Source: Rhabditophanes sp. KR3021 | Taxonomy: Eukaryota; Nematoda; Chromadorea; Rhabditida; Alloionematidae | Direction: 5' to 3' | DNA: 64,000 nucleotides | NCBI GenBank assembly: GCA_963281155.1 | Contig: CAUJLY010000006.1 | Span: 6,882,001-6,946,000, forward strand | Part shown: piece by piece, positions 10,586 to 26,400 of the stretch | Layout: each line of letters opens with the position of its first letter | Numbering within the stretch: position 1 is the first letter of the stretch | Made by a program: the position numbers and the translations under genes | Notes under the pieces: model-generated | What the model was told of the DNA's origin: nothing | Databases searched by the model: none | What the model saw: the letters and a program-made list of their open reading frames with translations, nothing else

Positions 10586-12120
10586 TTATAATTTGGTATT
10601 TTTGAACTTTTTCTCAACTGTATCTTTGTCATCATATTGTTTACGTTTAAATTTTCCTTTAGCTCGTTCACGTGAAGCAGCCGTTTCCCCTACTTTTGTT
10701 GATGTTTTCTTTTTGCTGCCTTTTTTCCTAGAAATAGGAACAGGAATAGCAGATGTAGAAGCAATGTTCGGAGTTGAATTGACAATAGGACATATGTCTT
10801 TGATCTCATTTATTGGCGCTAGAGCCTTTTTCATTGTACTTTTTAGTTCGAATGAGTCGGGGGTTTGTTGGTCGACAACAGGCTCATAAATGGGTGGTGG
10901 CAGTTGGTTAAAAACAACTGAATCTGCTAGGTTTTGATCAGGATATTTAAGATGTAAGCCATCCCCAGTAGCGACTAACGTCATGACATTGCTTGGTCTC
11001 AAATCCGTTATAAATGTGTGGGTCTTAAAGTTTGCATTCCTATCAATATTGTTCCAGTTATTTATAGTTAATGGACTTATACGACGGCAAAGTATCAAGT
11101 TTGTCAATTCATCCCAAATATCGTGACATGTGGCATGAATTATGATACAAGATACTAAGGCATAAAAGTATCTTATAAAAGTGAACATTGTGGCTATATC
11201 CGTCATAGTTGCTGTTTGGCCTACGACTGGACTAATTTCTTTAGAAGATGTTATTCTGTTGTAAAATGTAAAGCATATAAAAGGAAGTTCAATGACACCA
11301 TACGCTATTAGCAAGATAATTGACAGTTTTGCCAGTTTAAAATATTCGTGACGAGCAATGTTTTGACTTATGAATTCCCCGTACTCTTGCTGTAAATTTG
11401 GAAGTGTTCTTTGAAGCTGGTTATGCTCATGAGATTGTATACGCATCATTGCCAAACAAACAAATATGGCCAAAAACAGAAAACAGTAAACTGATAGGAG
11501 GACTAGACTATAAGCAACAGGTGATCCAGCACTCAATATGCATTGAAAGTGATAACGGTCAGGTAGAACAGGAAAACTTGTAAGCAGCAATGGGGTACAA
11601 ATGATAAATGAAAAAATGGTTCCAGCAACATTTCCTAATGTTATGATATTACAATTGTTCAAAACCTCACGTATCGGGTTTTTCGGTCCAATGGATCTTT
11701 CAAATGCCAATACAAGCAGAGCAATTAACATTGCTATTAATACAAACTGAAATTAGTGGCATATAAAGCATGTTTTAAACTATTAAAGTTTACCTGTTCT
11801 GCGATAGCATTAATGCGGCAAACAGTGTTTCCGAAAATCCATTCACCGCCATTAGCTACGTGAAGCAGCGAAATGAAAATGACAAAAATTACATCCAAAG
11901 CGTTAATTACCAAAACACTGCATAGTAGTATGTAAGGTAACTTATCCCTTAATTTTTTAGTTGACAAGATGGATGTCAAAGTTAGGACATTGAAAGCAAA
12001 TGATAAAATCACCAAAATGGCTAATAATAAGCTTGAAACCGATGTATTGTTTGTAGTTTCTGAGCTTCGGATAGCAACATCAGCTATTGTTTCTCCATAA
12101 TTAACATACAAAACAGGCAT
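10586..12120 (-). CDS. Orphan class A-like seven-transmembrane receptor
   Basis: Two exons (11794-12120 and 10586-11746, 47 bp intron inside TM3) give 495 residues. Seven hydrophobic helices can be traced: TM1 LLLAILVILSFAFNVLTL, TM2 around LCSVLVINALDVIFVIFI, TM3 around FVLIAMLIALLVLAF, TM4 around LGNVAGTIFSFIICTPLLL, TM5 around VLLSVYCFLFLAIFVCLAMM, TM6 around LSIILLIAYGVIELPFICF and TM7 around IRYFYALVSCIIIHATCHD. A Cys before TM3 (VCRIN) and another in loop 2 (FQCIL) fit the usual disulphide. The motif after TM3 is ERS rather than DRY. N-glycosylation sites (NNTS) lie at the N-terminus. The ~190-residue cytosolic tail ends in a very basic segment (KKGSKKKTSTK, KGKFKRKQ). No ligand class is assignable; a nematode peptide or orphan receptor is likely. 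Confidence 0.8.
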
Positions 12121-15100
12121 TTTTGCTAAAGAGAAAAATATTCAGCGCAAAATGAGACTAAGTACCTCAAATAATTATTAATGCAATGAGTGAACTAAAT
12201 TTTAGCTAAATGCTTTCTAGGCATATGCCACTGTCAGTAAGTTGCTTAGCAACGTTAATTTCATTCACGTCGCTTACGCATATCAACATGATTTCTCTAG
12301 ACATATGTGTATGAAGTTCTTTTCCCTATGTTGAAAAAATTCTGTATAATTATGGTGAAGTCGTACTTTAGTGTTAGCATGCGGCAGTACATGATGATGC
12401 TATACTATGTTTAAATCTTAATTATTTTTTATATAAAATTTAATAATTAAAAGTAATAAGCTTGTATATACTTGTTATTTGAAAAGTCCTAATTAATGAG
12501 TTTTTGGAACTGAAGTAACTTTTTATTAAATAAATAACATGAAATGTTTGGTATAAGAATAATACTCAGCTGATATAGAAAATATTACATAATTTGAATA
12601 TTCTTTTGTAATTTAAGACGAAGCCTTTCAACAATACATTGGAATCAGCTCAGAAAGACGACTAAAAATTCCATTCACTTTTCCGTTACATTTAAAATGT
12701 GATGATGTGTTTAAATTATATTCGCTTTATTGTAAATGCGTTTAAGAAGCAAATTAATCAAAGCTTATATTCACATGTAAAATCTTCTAGTATCATATTT
12801 TCACATGCATGTCTTCTTTCCAAAAATATTACTTGTAAATGATATGACAAGCAAAGGCTTAAATTTTAAAATATGTGATAAAAAAGATACAATAAAGTTT
12901 GAACGTACACAAATAAGCAATGTTTGAAGTACTTGGCAAATAGAATAAATTCGTGTTCCCCTGCTTATACAATTTAGAAACAAGAATCAGTAGTATGTCG
13001 TCAATCAACATTGGCTGATTTTTTTCCTTTTGGAATTAGGAAGTATAATATTTCTACATGTTACTTTTCGCCAATATATAAATTGATCTTTCTGATCTAA
13101 AAAGTAGAAGACTCAAAGTTGATTTATAGTGAAGATTATTTTCTGCCAAAGTGTGCAACTTTTTTGTATTTGAAACAAAGAAATTAACTTTTAATTTTCT
13201 TGAAATAATAGCATCAAGTATTTTTAAATTGTAGTATATATTCCTGATTTGCATAGTTGTCATTTGTTTTGAAAATATCACTATAATCCAAATTTCACTT
13301 ATAAAATAACGAAGAAAATGGATAATGCATATATGTATATTTTAGAAAAGGCTTTTCAAATAATTATTTTAGACATTGTTTTAATGTTTTAAATTTATGC
13401 ATATTTGCAATTATTTATGTGTAAACCACTTGATCGAAGGACACATTCAATGTAAACAAAAAACAAATTGAGTTAAATATTTTGAATAATATTATCAATC
13501 TAAATTTAAGTTTTGGTATAATTGTAACGAGATATAAATGTATCTCTTTGAATGTTGTTATAAAACAACATTTAGCCTTTATCATAACACCTATTTTGTA
13601 CTATCAATATTTAATATCATTGCGTTATATAGCAAATGTAAGATGCTATTACATTTGTCTATTTTGTTTAATATAAGATGGTGATCTTAAATCACTTTAG
13701 CTATTTTTATTGTACAAAACATGTGTTCTAGTCACAACATCCTTTGCCTATAAAAGACGGCATTCTTGGCTTATCATGATTTGATAGCTTCGTACTTCAC
13801 ATATTTAGCTGATATAACTTTAATTACCATCTAATAACTTTATGCTATTGTTCGTGCTTTTTTACATAATGTTAAAACTAATAAATGTATTTTTTAATAA
13901 TAAACACAATGAAATTTTTTCTTGTTATGCACTCTTGTAGTTATTTTTCACATGTGTATTATTGGTTATTGTTAAATAAAATTTGCTGCACAAGTTATTT
14001 TTGTTCAATTTTATCAAATCCTTTTACTATAAATAATATTCATGCTTTAGTAAAATATATTTTTATTCACTGGAGTTCCACCTTGTAGAATAAGCAAGAG
14101 GTAACAGTATTTCTTTATTAAAGTATAAACGAAGATACAAAATGAGATAAGTGTAACATGGCTCCCTAAAGCTTTAATATGAACATAATGATATATAAAT
14201 GTTCTTACGTGTTACTTAGACAATATCAACTTGGCGTTGGAGATGTCAAGATATGTGTTGCGTAAGTAGCAATCTAAAAGCTTTAGATTAAGCCTAAAGT
14301 TATTATAAAGTAAAGTATATAAGAGTAGAATATATATCAGAAGTTTAAGTGCCATTAAGATGAACAGGCTAAAATGTTTTGGGCTAAGCGATGATGTCAT
14401 AAATGCACCAAACTGTTTGCAAAGCGTTCGCTTTGGGACATACGACGTAAGCATGAAGTTGCACTTCATTCTTTCGTAAAGAAATTATAAACATTTTGTT
14501 TAGACATTTTATCTCATTGTTTAGATCAATTGTTTTTATTTATGAAAATAAGATCAACAAGTTGTACAGCTTGTCAATGACATCTCGTATATTTACTTAA
14601 TTACGTATATTTTTGACATATCAAACATAATAACTGTAAAGCTTGCCGAAGAATGGTTTAAATTGAGTTTATTTATTTACACATGATGCTTGCTTGCTAA
14701 TACTTCGCATCCATCAAAAAGTTACTCTCGTTGGAAGAAAGTTTATCTTTCGTATCAAAGCAATAACACATTTTTATTGAAAATATATAGCAAAGCATCA
14801 ACTTAGGTTACTTGTAATTAGCATAACTAAAATAAACTCTACATAGATACTAAATTTTAGATTCGAAAAACTTGTTTCTTGTTAACTATTCAAAGTCGCC
14901 ATTTATTGTAGTAATTTTGATTATTCTCCAAATTATTACAACTAAATCATAGCGTAATGTGTAAAAAGTGCAAACTACTCTTAAATATTTGCATTAAATT
15001 AAGTTGCGTAATAGTTGAATCAAACTACTATGAAAATCACTTTATCTTTTTAAAATATGATGCGTTTTACTAACAATTGATGCTGTCTTTTATTCTGTCA

Positions 15101-15409
15101 ATATCAGTCTTATTTCCTATAATATATGTTAAGTTTGTTTCTAACCTATTACCTTTTAATGTAACAATAAGTTACTTGCGCATCATTTACTGAGATGATT
15201 TTTAGAAATTTTTACATAAAACAGATATTAAAAGCATTAATTATTTTAAAATAATATAAATTTCCTTTATATTCGATATATGTATCTACATAATAGACTA
15301 ATTTGGATGATTATGAAACAAATTTTTTATTTAATTCAATACCATCCAAATCAACTAGTCACTTGATACTTTGATGTCAATAATTGTGTAAATTTTAGTG
15401 TACCTGAAT
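12121..15409. other. Long gene-free stretch
   Basis: About 3.3 kb of AT-rich DNA upstream of both the receptor (-) and pantothenate kinase (+). The best frame, 14212-14469 on the minus strand (85 codons, one hydrophobic segment), has slightly lower AT content at its start but no homology I recognise and no splice support, so I leave it uncalled. No RNA genes or repeats were seen. Confidence 0.4.
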
Positions 15410-17501
<2,092 letters not shown>

Positions 17502-18236
17502 TGTTGATGTGCCTTACGTATATATTTTTTGGTTATTAATGTTTTTAAACGATTTATTAATTTAAATAGACTGATTCATTTATGCATTCATTTAATTTCA
17601 TTATTGCTATGTTAGTACAACTTTGTTATTATAATTGTTCTGTTATTGTCATTTTTTGAATATATAACTATATTTATATGCGTGTGGTGTAAATTGAAGT
17701 CCTCGCCGCATATGTGCAACTATAGAATTGTTTGTTCAATCAAAACCAATATTGGAGCCAAAATTCGTTCACTTCAACTAGAATTGCATATATTCCCTTT
17801 ACTTATTATTTGAGATCATCATCAATCTCTCGACAGTATACCTGTACCTGCTGAAGAAAATTCAAACGTACTTTGTATACCATTTTTTATACATCATCTA
17901 TTCGATTGATTTTTCACTTTGCATTTAGTATTACTATTATCGTTTTTGTTGACTAGTAAGTTGTAAGGCAATTATACTGGTTCATTAATGCATTGTTATG
18001 TACTAACTATTATACCTTTGGAATCCAATACTCCTGCCTTAATTGATTGTGTGGTTCGCTTTTATAAATATGTATCATTCCGCCTAAACATTAAAATATT
18101 ATTTCTTTATAAATACGATATTTAGTGAATAACAAGATTAATCAAGTAAATTAACTTTAAATACTTTGCATATACTAATTTATATAAACTATTCTGACCA
18201 TTACATTTATAGAAGCGAACTGGGATATGTCAAATA
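17502..18236. other. Intergenic region, no gene seen
   Basis: About 735 bp between pantothenate kinase and the palmitoyltransferase, both on the plus strand. The spacing is too long for a typical nematode operon. I see no coding frame or RNA gene. A TTTATAG acceptor-like site lies shortly before the next start codon. Confidence 0.4.
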
Positions 18237-19283
18237 ATGTTCTTAAAACATTTAATGAAACCAATAATATATTTTAAGAGCGGGATTAGATGGTGCTTGT
18301 CTAGAATAGGATGTTGTTTGAACTTTGATATTCCACCTTGGTTTATAGACATGGTTCAAGACTTGGCAAAGTATTTAGGCTATTTCCTATTTTGTTTCGT
18401 ACATATTTTAATTGGAATGGCTATAGCAATTATTTTTACAATAATCATTCCATATGAATTGTTGTATAAACCTCGATGGATCATTTATGTCTTGATTCCA
18501 TTTGCTCTTTATTTGATTATACAAATATTCTTTAATTATTACATGGCTGTCTTTACTAAACCTGGAAATCCACCCAAGGTAATTTTTTTTATTAGATGTG
18601 TTTATGTTATCTTTTATTCCTAGTGTAATCTAAGCCCAAGATGTAGAAAATGTAATTCTTACAAACCAGTCGGAACTCACCATTGTTCAATGTGTAATAA
18701 TTGCATTTTAAATATGGATCATCACTGTGTTTGGATTAATCAGTGCGTTGGTGACAGAAATCACAGATTTTTTCTTTTATTTTTGGTATTTTTATGGACA
18801 GGCTGCTTTACGATTGTCTGCTTTGGTACAAATACATTCTGGAATCATATTTGGCCATCCAACCGCTCATATTCATTTTGTCAAAGAACTTCGGAACTAA
18901 ATTATCTTCCATGGTACCAATATATGTGTGCAGATAATGGAACATTTACATCCAGTTGTGCAATATTTGGCTACCTATTAGCTGTGAATATTTTGATTTT
19001 GGTAGGCTTCTTGGGTGGATGGAATATTTTGTTAGTTTCAGCAGACATAACGCAACTTGATTTTCTGCAGCAAGATGGTTTGTCTTGCATGACAATGCGA
19101 TCAAAAATTACAACTGCCATAAGAAACAATCCTAATGTAAAAGAAACATGGAAAAAATTTTTAGGCTTAAATATAAGGTCTCGCTCTATTGTTACACATA
19201 TATTGTTTCCATCAAGACACATTTCTTCACGATTTGATCCTGGTGAAATTGAACATTTATTATCAAATGAGCAAATTGTTTAA
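18237..19283 (+). CDS. DHHC-type palmitoyltransferase, ZDHHC16-like
   Basis: Two exons (18237-18578 and 18624-19283) give 333 residues. DHHC enzymes transfer palmitate from palmitoyl-CoA to cysteines of target proteins at ER/Golgi membranes. The zinc-binding cysteine-rich domain starts at CNLSPRCRKC (from residue 115), continues THHCSMCNNC and contains the catalytic DHHC at 146-149, followed by VWINQCVGDRNHRFF. Two hydrophobic segments precede it (around residues 44-75 and 80-102) and two follow (LFLVFLWTGCFTIVCF and LAVNILILVGFLGGWNILLV). The C-terminal stretch NPNVKETWKKFLGLN and ILFPSRH resembles the ZDHHC16 tail (WKxFLG..LLPSxH), so I favour that subfamily. Catalytic residues are intact. 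The start is the first in-frame ATG; an ATG at 18225 is in another frame. Confidence 0.9.
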
Positions 19284-20446
19284 AAATTTTAAACTATTTT
19301 ATATCAACAACAACATACATTTTATACATCTTCGATTAAAGTATTATAAAGCAAAGTATTTAGTAAATTTTGAATTCCATTGTAAATAACATTATTTAAA
19401 ATTATTATCACCTATATAACTTTCTACAAGTCTATAAAAGAAAGTAATTTTATTCATAACAATTTGACTGTTTCCTGAGCCGAAAAGTAATTGTTCATAT
19501 CAAATTATTTCAAATCTCCAAATTTCCGAAAATGTGTGACTTTTTTGCAAAATACATTTATAAGCCAGATAACTCATTATGGAGAATTAATTATGACAAA
19601 CAAAGCTATACAACTCTTTATCATATCTATTAAATAAGCTAGGTACCAAATTTTTATCTCCTTCGTTTGACTCGTTTATGAGGCCAAATCTGACTAAAAA
19701 ACAATACAAATTTAAATGATTCGATCACCTAGGGATATCATAAATACTTATTTTGCAGTTATAATCTTGCTCCACAACACAGGATATTTAGTTATGTCAC
19801 TATAACATAATTTATGTTACTTCTATGGACAAAAGTAAGATGCAGAAAAATTTACAAGAAAAGTTTAATGATGTAGTATATGGATTAGCAAATTAAAATA
19901 TCTTTTAAATATTTGGTCCATGGTCGGGTTCCATAGCCATATTCATATTATAACACCTTGTTACACGTTTTCTCATCACATACAGCCATTTTAAACACTT
20001 AACAAACAGATAATTTTTGGTCATTTAAACAAGCGGCAGTTTGGAACCGACCTTGGTTTTTTGATATATGCCATTAGACTGTTTTAGATTGTCTACAATG
20101 TGGCGCAGAAACTTTTTACAAAAATATAATTTTGAACAGGTTCCTGGAGCAAGTTCGTGAAAAATGCTGACTTTTTTTTACAATTTTTATATCTCTTTGC
20201 TGTTGGCTATACAAGCCACTAACATAAAACGCTAAAATAATCTTACCGGCAGAATTTCTGACTTATATAGTAGTAAATATATACACACAGGTCTCAGAAT
20301 TATTACAATATTTTGCGTATTTTATTCTATAAAAATAATTAGGACCACTAGAATGTAAGATTTACAAAAAATACACATTTCGATAAATAAGGATAAATGT
20401 AATTAATAACTGGTAAAATTAAAAGAAACAAAGATGTATCAAATAA
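19284..20446. other. Convergent 3' region, no gene seen
   Basis: About 1.2 kb between the ends of the palmitoyltransferase (+) and ire-1 (-). It should contain both 3' UTRs. No further coding frame, repeat or RNA gene was recognised. Confidence 0.4.
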
Positions 20447-23400
20447 TTAACTTTTTTTATCTTGCCCTCTATTGGCAGGACGTCTTCTGTGGCGGACGTC
20501 TTTTTTGACTACATTTGTAAAATTAGGGTCCTGATGATTGGTATTAACGTTGTGAGGAGAAAATTGTTTAGGCGCATTCTTCATGATTGCAGCATAAGAT
20601 ACTCCTGGGAGTAGTATGGCACCCTCGAATTTTGAATCTTCATATTCCTCATCAATTGAAAACATAGAATCAAATGGTTGCTTGAAGAATGCAGCATGAG
20701 ACTCTTTGTAATACCTTTGAAAAATACTTTCCTTTGCACAATAATTCATTGATTTATAAACATGAAGCATAAGCTTTGGGAAGCGTGAAGTAAAATAATT
20801 TAAAAAATGGTCTGGAATGTCTCCAAGTGACTGTCGTAATGCATCCGGCAATTCACGGTAATGGTTCTTTTTATTTCGTATAGCTCTTAGCAAATCTCTG
20901 ACTTGATCATGACGATATGCTCTATACTTTCTTAAGTCTTCCTCCAAATCCTTGCAAATATATTTATTCCAATTTTTATTAATAACACTCTGAGCTCCGT
21001 ATTCAAGAATCTTTCGAATTTCACTATCTTCTTCTTCTTTCTCAATTCGGTCACTAACAATAAGGAAAAATTGAAGTTGTTTATCGTTGCTCCAAAACAG
21101 TGGATGAGCAAGGCAGGATTTGGCAGAAGGACGAAAAGAAGGTATATACTGAATCATGGATTCGATTAGATGCACCGACAATTCGTTGTCTGAAACAGGA
21201 TTAGTTATGATGAAGTAAACGTTAGCATTACCTTTGATTAGTGAAAGATCACCTTTACTTTTCTTCATAATATTGTTTTGTCTCACATTTCCCTCTCCAA
21301 AGGGATGCCTTCCTTTAGACAGTACAAAATAATAAATGCATCCTAATGCAAATATATCTACTGCAACTGTAACGGAACCGTTTTTCATTTCCATTTCTGG
21401 AGCTTTCCATCCTTCAGTTCCAACAGCTCCTGAAACTCTACTAATAGATTGACTGTCTTGCTTAAGACGTTTGCAAAGACCAAAATCGGAAATTAAAACC
21501 CTTGTGATGCCAGTGGCCGTGTTTTTTGCAATTAATATGTTTTCGGGCTTCAAATCACGATGAACTATTTTGAGACTATGTAAATGAGCGACTCCTAAAG
21601 CCGACTGCTTCAAAATATCCAAGTCTTCAATATTGACCTCTGGGAATCGGTCCCTGTTTCTAATAAATTGACCAAGTGAAAAATCACAAAGTTCTAAGGC
21701 GATAAAAGTAAAGTCAGCATTCGACTCGGAGCAAAAATATCTAATAACATTGGCATGCGAATCACTATCTCGCAAAATGTTGATTTCTCGATCAACTATA
21801 TCAACCATACGACTAAAAACTTTTTTAATCGCTACTCGTCTCCCATCAAATTCACCCTGAAATACAATTGTTCCATGACATCCTTCCCCAAGAACATCTT
21901 TATTATGGTATTTGAGCTTCCCAATAGCAAAGTGGCCATCATGCAGAATCTCTGATATTGCTGTTCCCAAAATTGCAGTGTAGCCATTTACAGCTATCGC
22001 GTTATTCATGGCTGTTGAAAAGGAGTTAGTTTGGGAGTTTGGCCTTGTGGAAGGGTTTGAGTTGTTGTAAGTTGTTGTCGAGGATTTCTCTTCTTGCGGT
22101 ATTGTTTTAAATGTTCTGTGATAAAGTTGATAAAATATGGTAAAAGTTGTAGAAATGGTTAGAAGAAAAATGATTGTTTCTTTGGGATAATTTTCATATG
22201 AATTATATATGAATCCTTTCATACTAAATTTCTTTTCCTCTGTATTTTTGTCCTCGATGACTCGTTGATTAACATTCTTTTTAATCTTAGCCTTGTCTCG
22301 ATTTATATTCGGATCTTTTATATATGACAAAAGTTTTTGATCATTAGGAACAAGTGGATTTAATTCATTCGCAAAAATGCGTGGAATATTTTTGTACCCG
22401 TATAAGTCCCGTTGCATATCAATGGCATTTCCTAGGATATCATCCTCCGAACTATATTGAGTTCCAATGACATCAATTTCGGTATTATATTGTTGTTTGT
22501 TGTTTTTATCTAGTACAATAGCTGGAATGTCATGAATCATATTTCTTATTGTTGGGATTGCGTATGTAGCATCATTCGTCTTGCCAATAAATAAATCTAG
22601 CTGGAAGTGATTTTCTTTTTTATTACTGGCCTGATTCGGCAGCAAATTAGTCAGCAACCATTCATACTCTTCTACACTTTCAGAACTAGCCTAAACGACA
22701 ATATATGTTACAACGTACATTATATTTATTCAACACTTTTTGTCATTTATCATTATATTTGTTATTCTATTTTTATCACAAGATGTAATAAGCACACCCT
22801 CTTGACTTTTTAATCAAATTGTTGTTTGTAATAATCAACTTTTTGTTTCGGTGTTATTTATAATAAAGAACCTCAAAGATATTTATAAATATTGTGATGA
22901 GTTGTTTTTTAATATGCACATCTTCCCTCTGTAGATATCTGTACATACTTTGATATCAAATCAAGATGGTGAGAAAATATTTTGTTTGATAAATGTGATA
23001 AATAAAAAAAATTAGTTTTGAAGCTTTTGATATGTATGTTCGAATATTTTACATATGTAATTTTAGTTGCAAATCACAAATAGTTAATATCTATCAAATG
23101 TGAATAAGTTATATAGACAACCCATGATAACAATGCTGACCAAATTATCGCCGTTGTTAACTATGTGCGATATCTGTGGAAACGTAATCAAAGGAAAATG
23201 GGCTCTTTTGATTGATGCCTGTAAAGATGAAAACCAATAATTTTTCGTCCAAATGTGCGACCTCTTTTGTTAAGCAAATTAAAGAGGAGGTGAAGAATCG
23301 AAATAATAAAGATAAGTAAAAATTACAACTACGAATATATAATGAAATATGTAAGTGAGAGACAAAAGCAGAGAAATTAGGTTTTAAAATTATATAAATG

Positions 23401-26400
23401 CCAATATCATATCGAGAAGCTTTGAACAACGACAGTAAAAGTCACTAGATAGGTTTATGCCATAGTCATATTTTATCATAATTATATCTTCAATTTATTC
23501 CTGTCCTCCAGTTTATTATCGGTGTTACTTTTTTATAACATATTTACTACACTACAACGCCATAACTTTTGATACTTTCTCCAAGTGTCCACTTCCAATT
23601 ATTCTTATACTTTGCTATTATTTTGTGTGGTAAGAACATGTTCAATTAAAAAATACTTCAATTTATAAATCATGAATTCAAATAATGGATCAAATCCTTC
23701 TAATTTAAATCTCCATCTTTCGGCTTCTGATTTATATGTTAATAGTGCTAGAAAGCCTCGCCGCCAAAGGACTTCTTCCGCAAATTCCACAACGGGAGTT
23801 TTAAGATCTCGAAAACAATCTTCCGGTGGCCCTCATTACTCACCTGCACATAGTGGTTCTAGACTATACACAAAGCATGATACTGATATTCGAAGATCCC
23901 AATCAAGACCTAATACCTCGCCTGCTCATGCTCTCAATAATGCTGGGGGGAGTAATTATGTTGGTGGGAACACCAATTATAATAATTTTAGAACTTTCAA
24001 CAATTTTAAAAAGAATTATCCGAGTTTTGTTCAAAAAGGGTTTAAAGGCTTAAGAAGATTTTCGAAAGCCGATTTCGGTAGAATAAATGGTTTGTTTTTA
24101 TAAGTAGCATGGATATATCATCTTTTTAAGGCCCTGAAATACCATTTTTGCTTAGAGGAAAATTTGACTTGAATATGTTTTTGAAAAGATTTGAAAAGCA
24201 AAGTACTTTTCATGGAATTTGTCATGCCGCAACTGCCCCTAATGGTAAATGCCGACTCTTGTGGTATCTGGCTTTTTTTATTTGCCTATCAGCTTTAATT
24301 TTGCAAATTATATTACTAGGACATAGATACTTTTTATATGAAAAAACAGTTGACTTAGATCTCAAATTTGAAAGTGCACCTTTCCCGGTAATTTATTTTC
24401 AATATATCCTATTTTTTAACCATTTTAATTATTTAAGTCCGTCACCCTATGCAATTTAAATCCTTATAAAGCAAGTGCTATACAAAATGACCCAATGACA
24501 AAATCAACAATGGATGCATTTACTAATTTAATGAATCGTGGAACCTCTGTAATACCGGGCATTGCTCAAGAACTCGCAGCAGGTGAGTGTGAATATACAT
24601 CAATTAAAAGTTTCAGCTAATGATTGACAAGATTTTATACCTATCTAAATAACATAAAATAGTATAGTGAACAGCGTGCTTATTAACTACTATTCAATCA
24701 AATTAACGCTTTTTTATACTTTATTTTGAAAAGGTGGTAAATATCCTATAACAATTCATTTTCGAATGTAATCATTCATTCAAATAAATAAGTGTTTATG
24801 ATTTTTTAATTATCATAAAAAGTTAGCCTATTTAGTGATGAAAGATAATTTATCGTACGTTTTTTATAGTCAAATCTGGAAATATCCACCGAGCAAAGAG
24901 AGAAAATTTGCCAACAGAGAAAAGGAGGTATTTACAAGTGATAGCTCATTGTTATTGTGAAGTCAACACATTGTCAGGAGTTCGAAAAAAAGGAAGTTGT
25001 TTTGCTGCATTTAAGGGAAACATTTCATTAACATTTGCTGGAAATAATTTACAAAATTTCCATCCTTCCAAGTGTTTATGCCAATTAGACAGAGTATCTA
25101 AGACACTATGGCCTTGTTTTCCACAGTATAGTTGGGAGAAAAAAACTTGTACAAAATGTGTAAAGTCATTAGGTCATTGTCCAATGATATTTACAGCTCG
25201 GAAATTACGACATAAGAGAAGGAAATTATATCGTGACAACTTGAATTCATTTAATAGTCGTAAAAAAAGTAATTTAAATAATACTACTCCCTCACCTCCG
25301 ACTACTTCCACAACATCCACTACACCAACACCTATTAATCTTAATAGTTCAATAACAGATTGTCGATGCCATGAAGAGTATAACCACTGCGTAATTAGTC
25401 CGGAAAATGGGCATATTCCAGAAATTGTTCCTGATGATGATTTGGAAGATGTTTTGAATCGCGAAGAATTATCGCCCCTCCATTCCTATCAGACAACTAC
25501 TACGACAACAACAACACAGGCACCAGCATTGGTCCAAGCATTAGGTCTTGAGGTAAACAATTTGTCGCATCTAATTAATGATATTCTAATTAAATTATTA
25601 ATTGACAATTTCAGGAACTAACGGACGAAATTGCTATTACAACCCAAGCTCAACAGAATTTAATATTTGCTGTTGGTGGTAAACCTATGAGTGAAAAGAT
25701 TGGCATGTCACAGCCAATGGACGAACTCATTTTAAAATGCTCATTTAATCAAAGAGATTGTGATTTTGAAAAGTAAGTAAACAGCCAAAAAACAAGCCGC
25801 TACTAAAACAACTGTCATTTTTATTTATTGAAGAACTTTATACATATTGATAACATATATTTTCAGTGATTTCAAATTACACTATGATGCAACTTATGGA
25901 AATTGTTACACATTTAATCATAATAGATCAAGGATGGTACAAGCTAATAGAGCGGGAGCAAATTACGGTCTTCGAATGCTATTATTCGCCAATACATCTG
26001 AGTATTTACCAACGACCGAATCTGTGGGATTTAGAGTAACAGTACATGACAAATGGATTACACCTTTTCCAGATGCGTTTGGCTACAGTGCTCCAACTGG
26101 ATTTATGACATCATTCGGAGTTCGAATGAAGCAATTCATCAGATTACCACATCCTTACGGCAAATGCCTCGACTCCACAAATTTAGACGATTCTAAGCAA
26201 ATTTATAAAGGTTTCAACTACTCCGTCGAGGGATGCCATCGAAGTTGCACTCAGCGTGAGGTAATTCTATCTTGCGGCTGTTCAGACCCAATGTATCCCA
26301 CTTATAATCAATCAAAAGTATGTAGTGTTTCAGACCCAATAGCTAGAGATTGCATAAAAAATACTACCCAAAGATTAATAAGAGAAATTGCTGATGGGAC

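Noticed and set aside
14212..14469. 85-codon minus-strand frame with a hydrophobic segment
   Set aside because: Somewhat coding-like at its start, but no supporting splice sites or recognisable family; could be chance.
18225..18275. Upstream ATG before the palmitoyltransferase start
   Set aside because: It is in a different frame and meets a stop after 16 codons.
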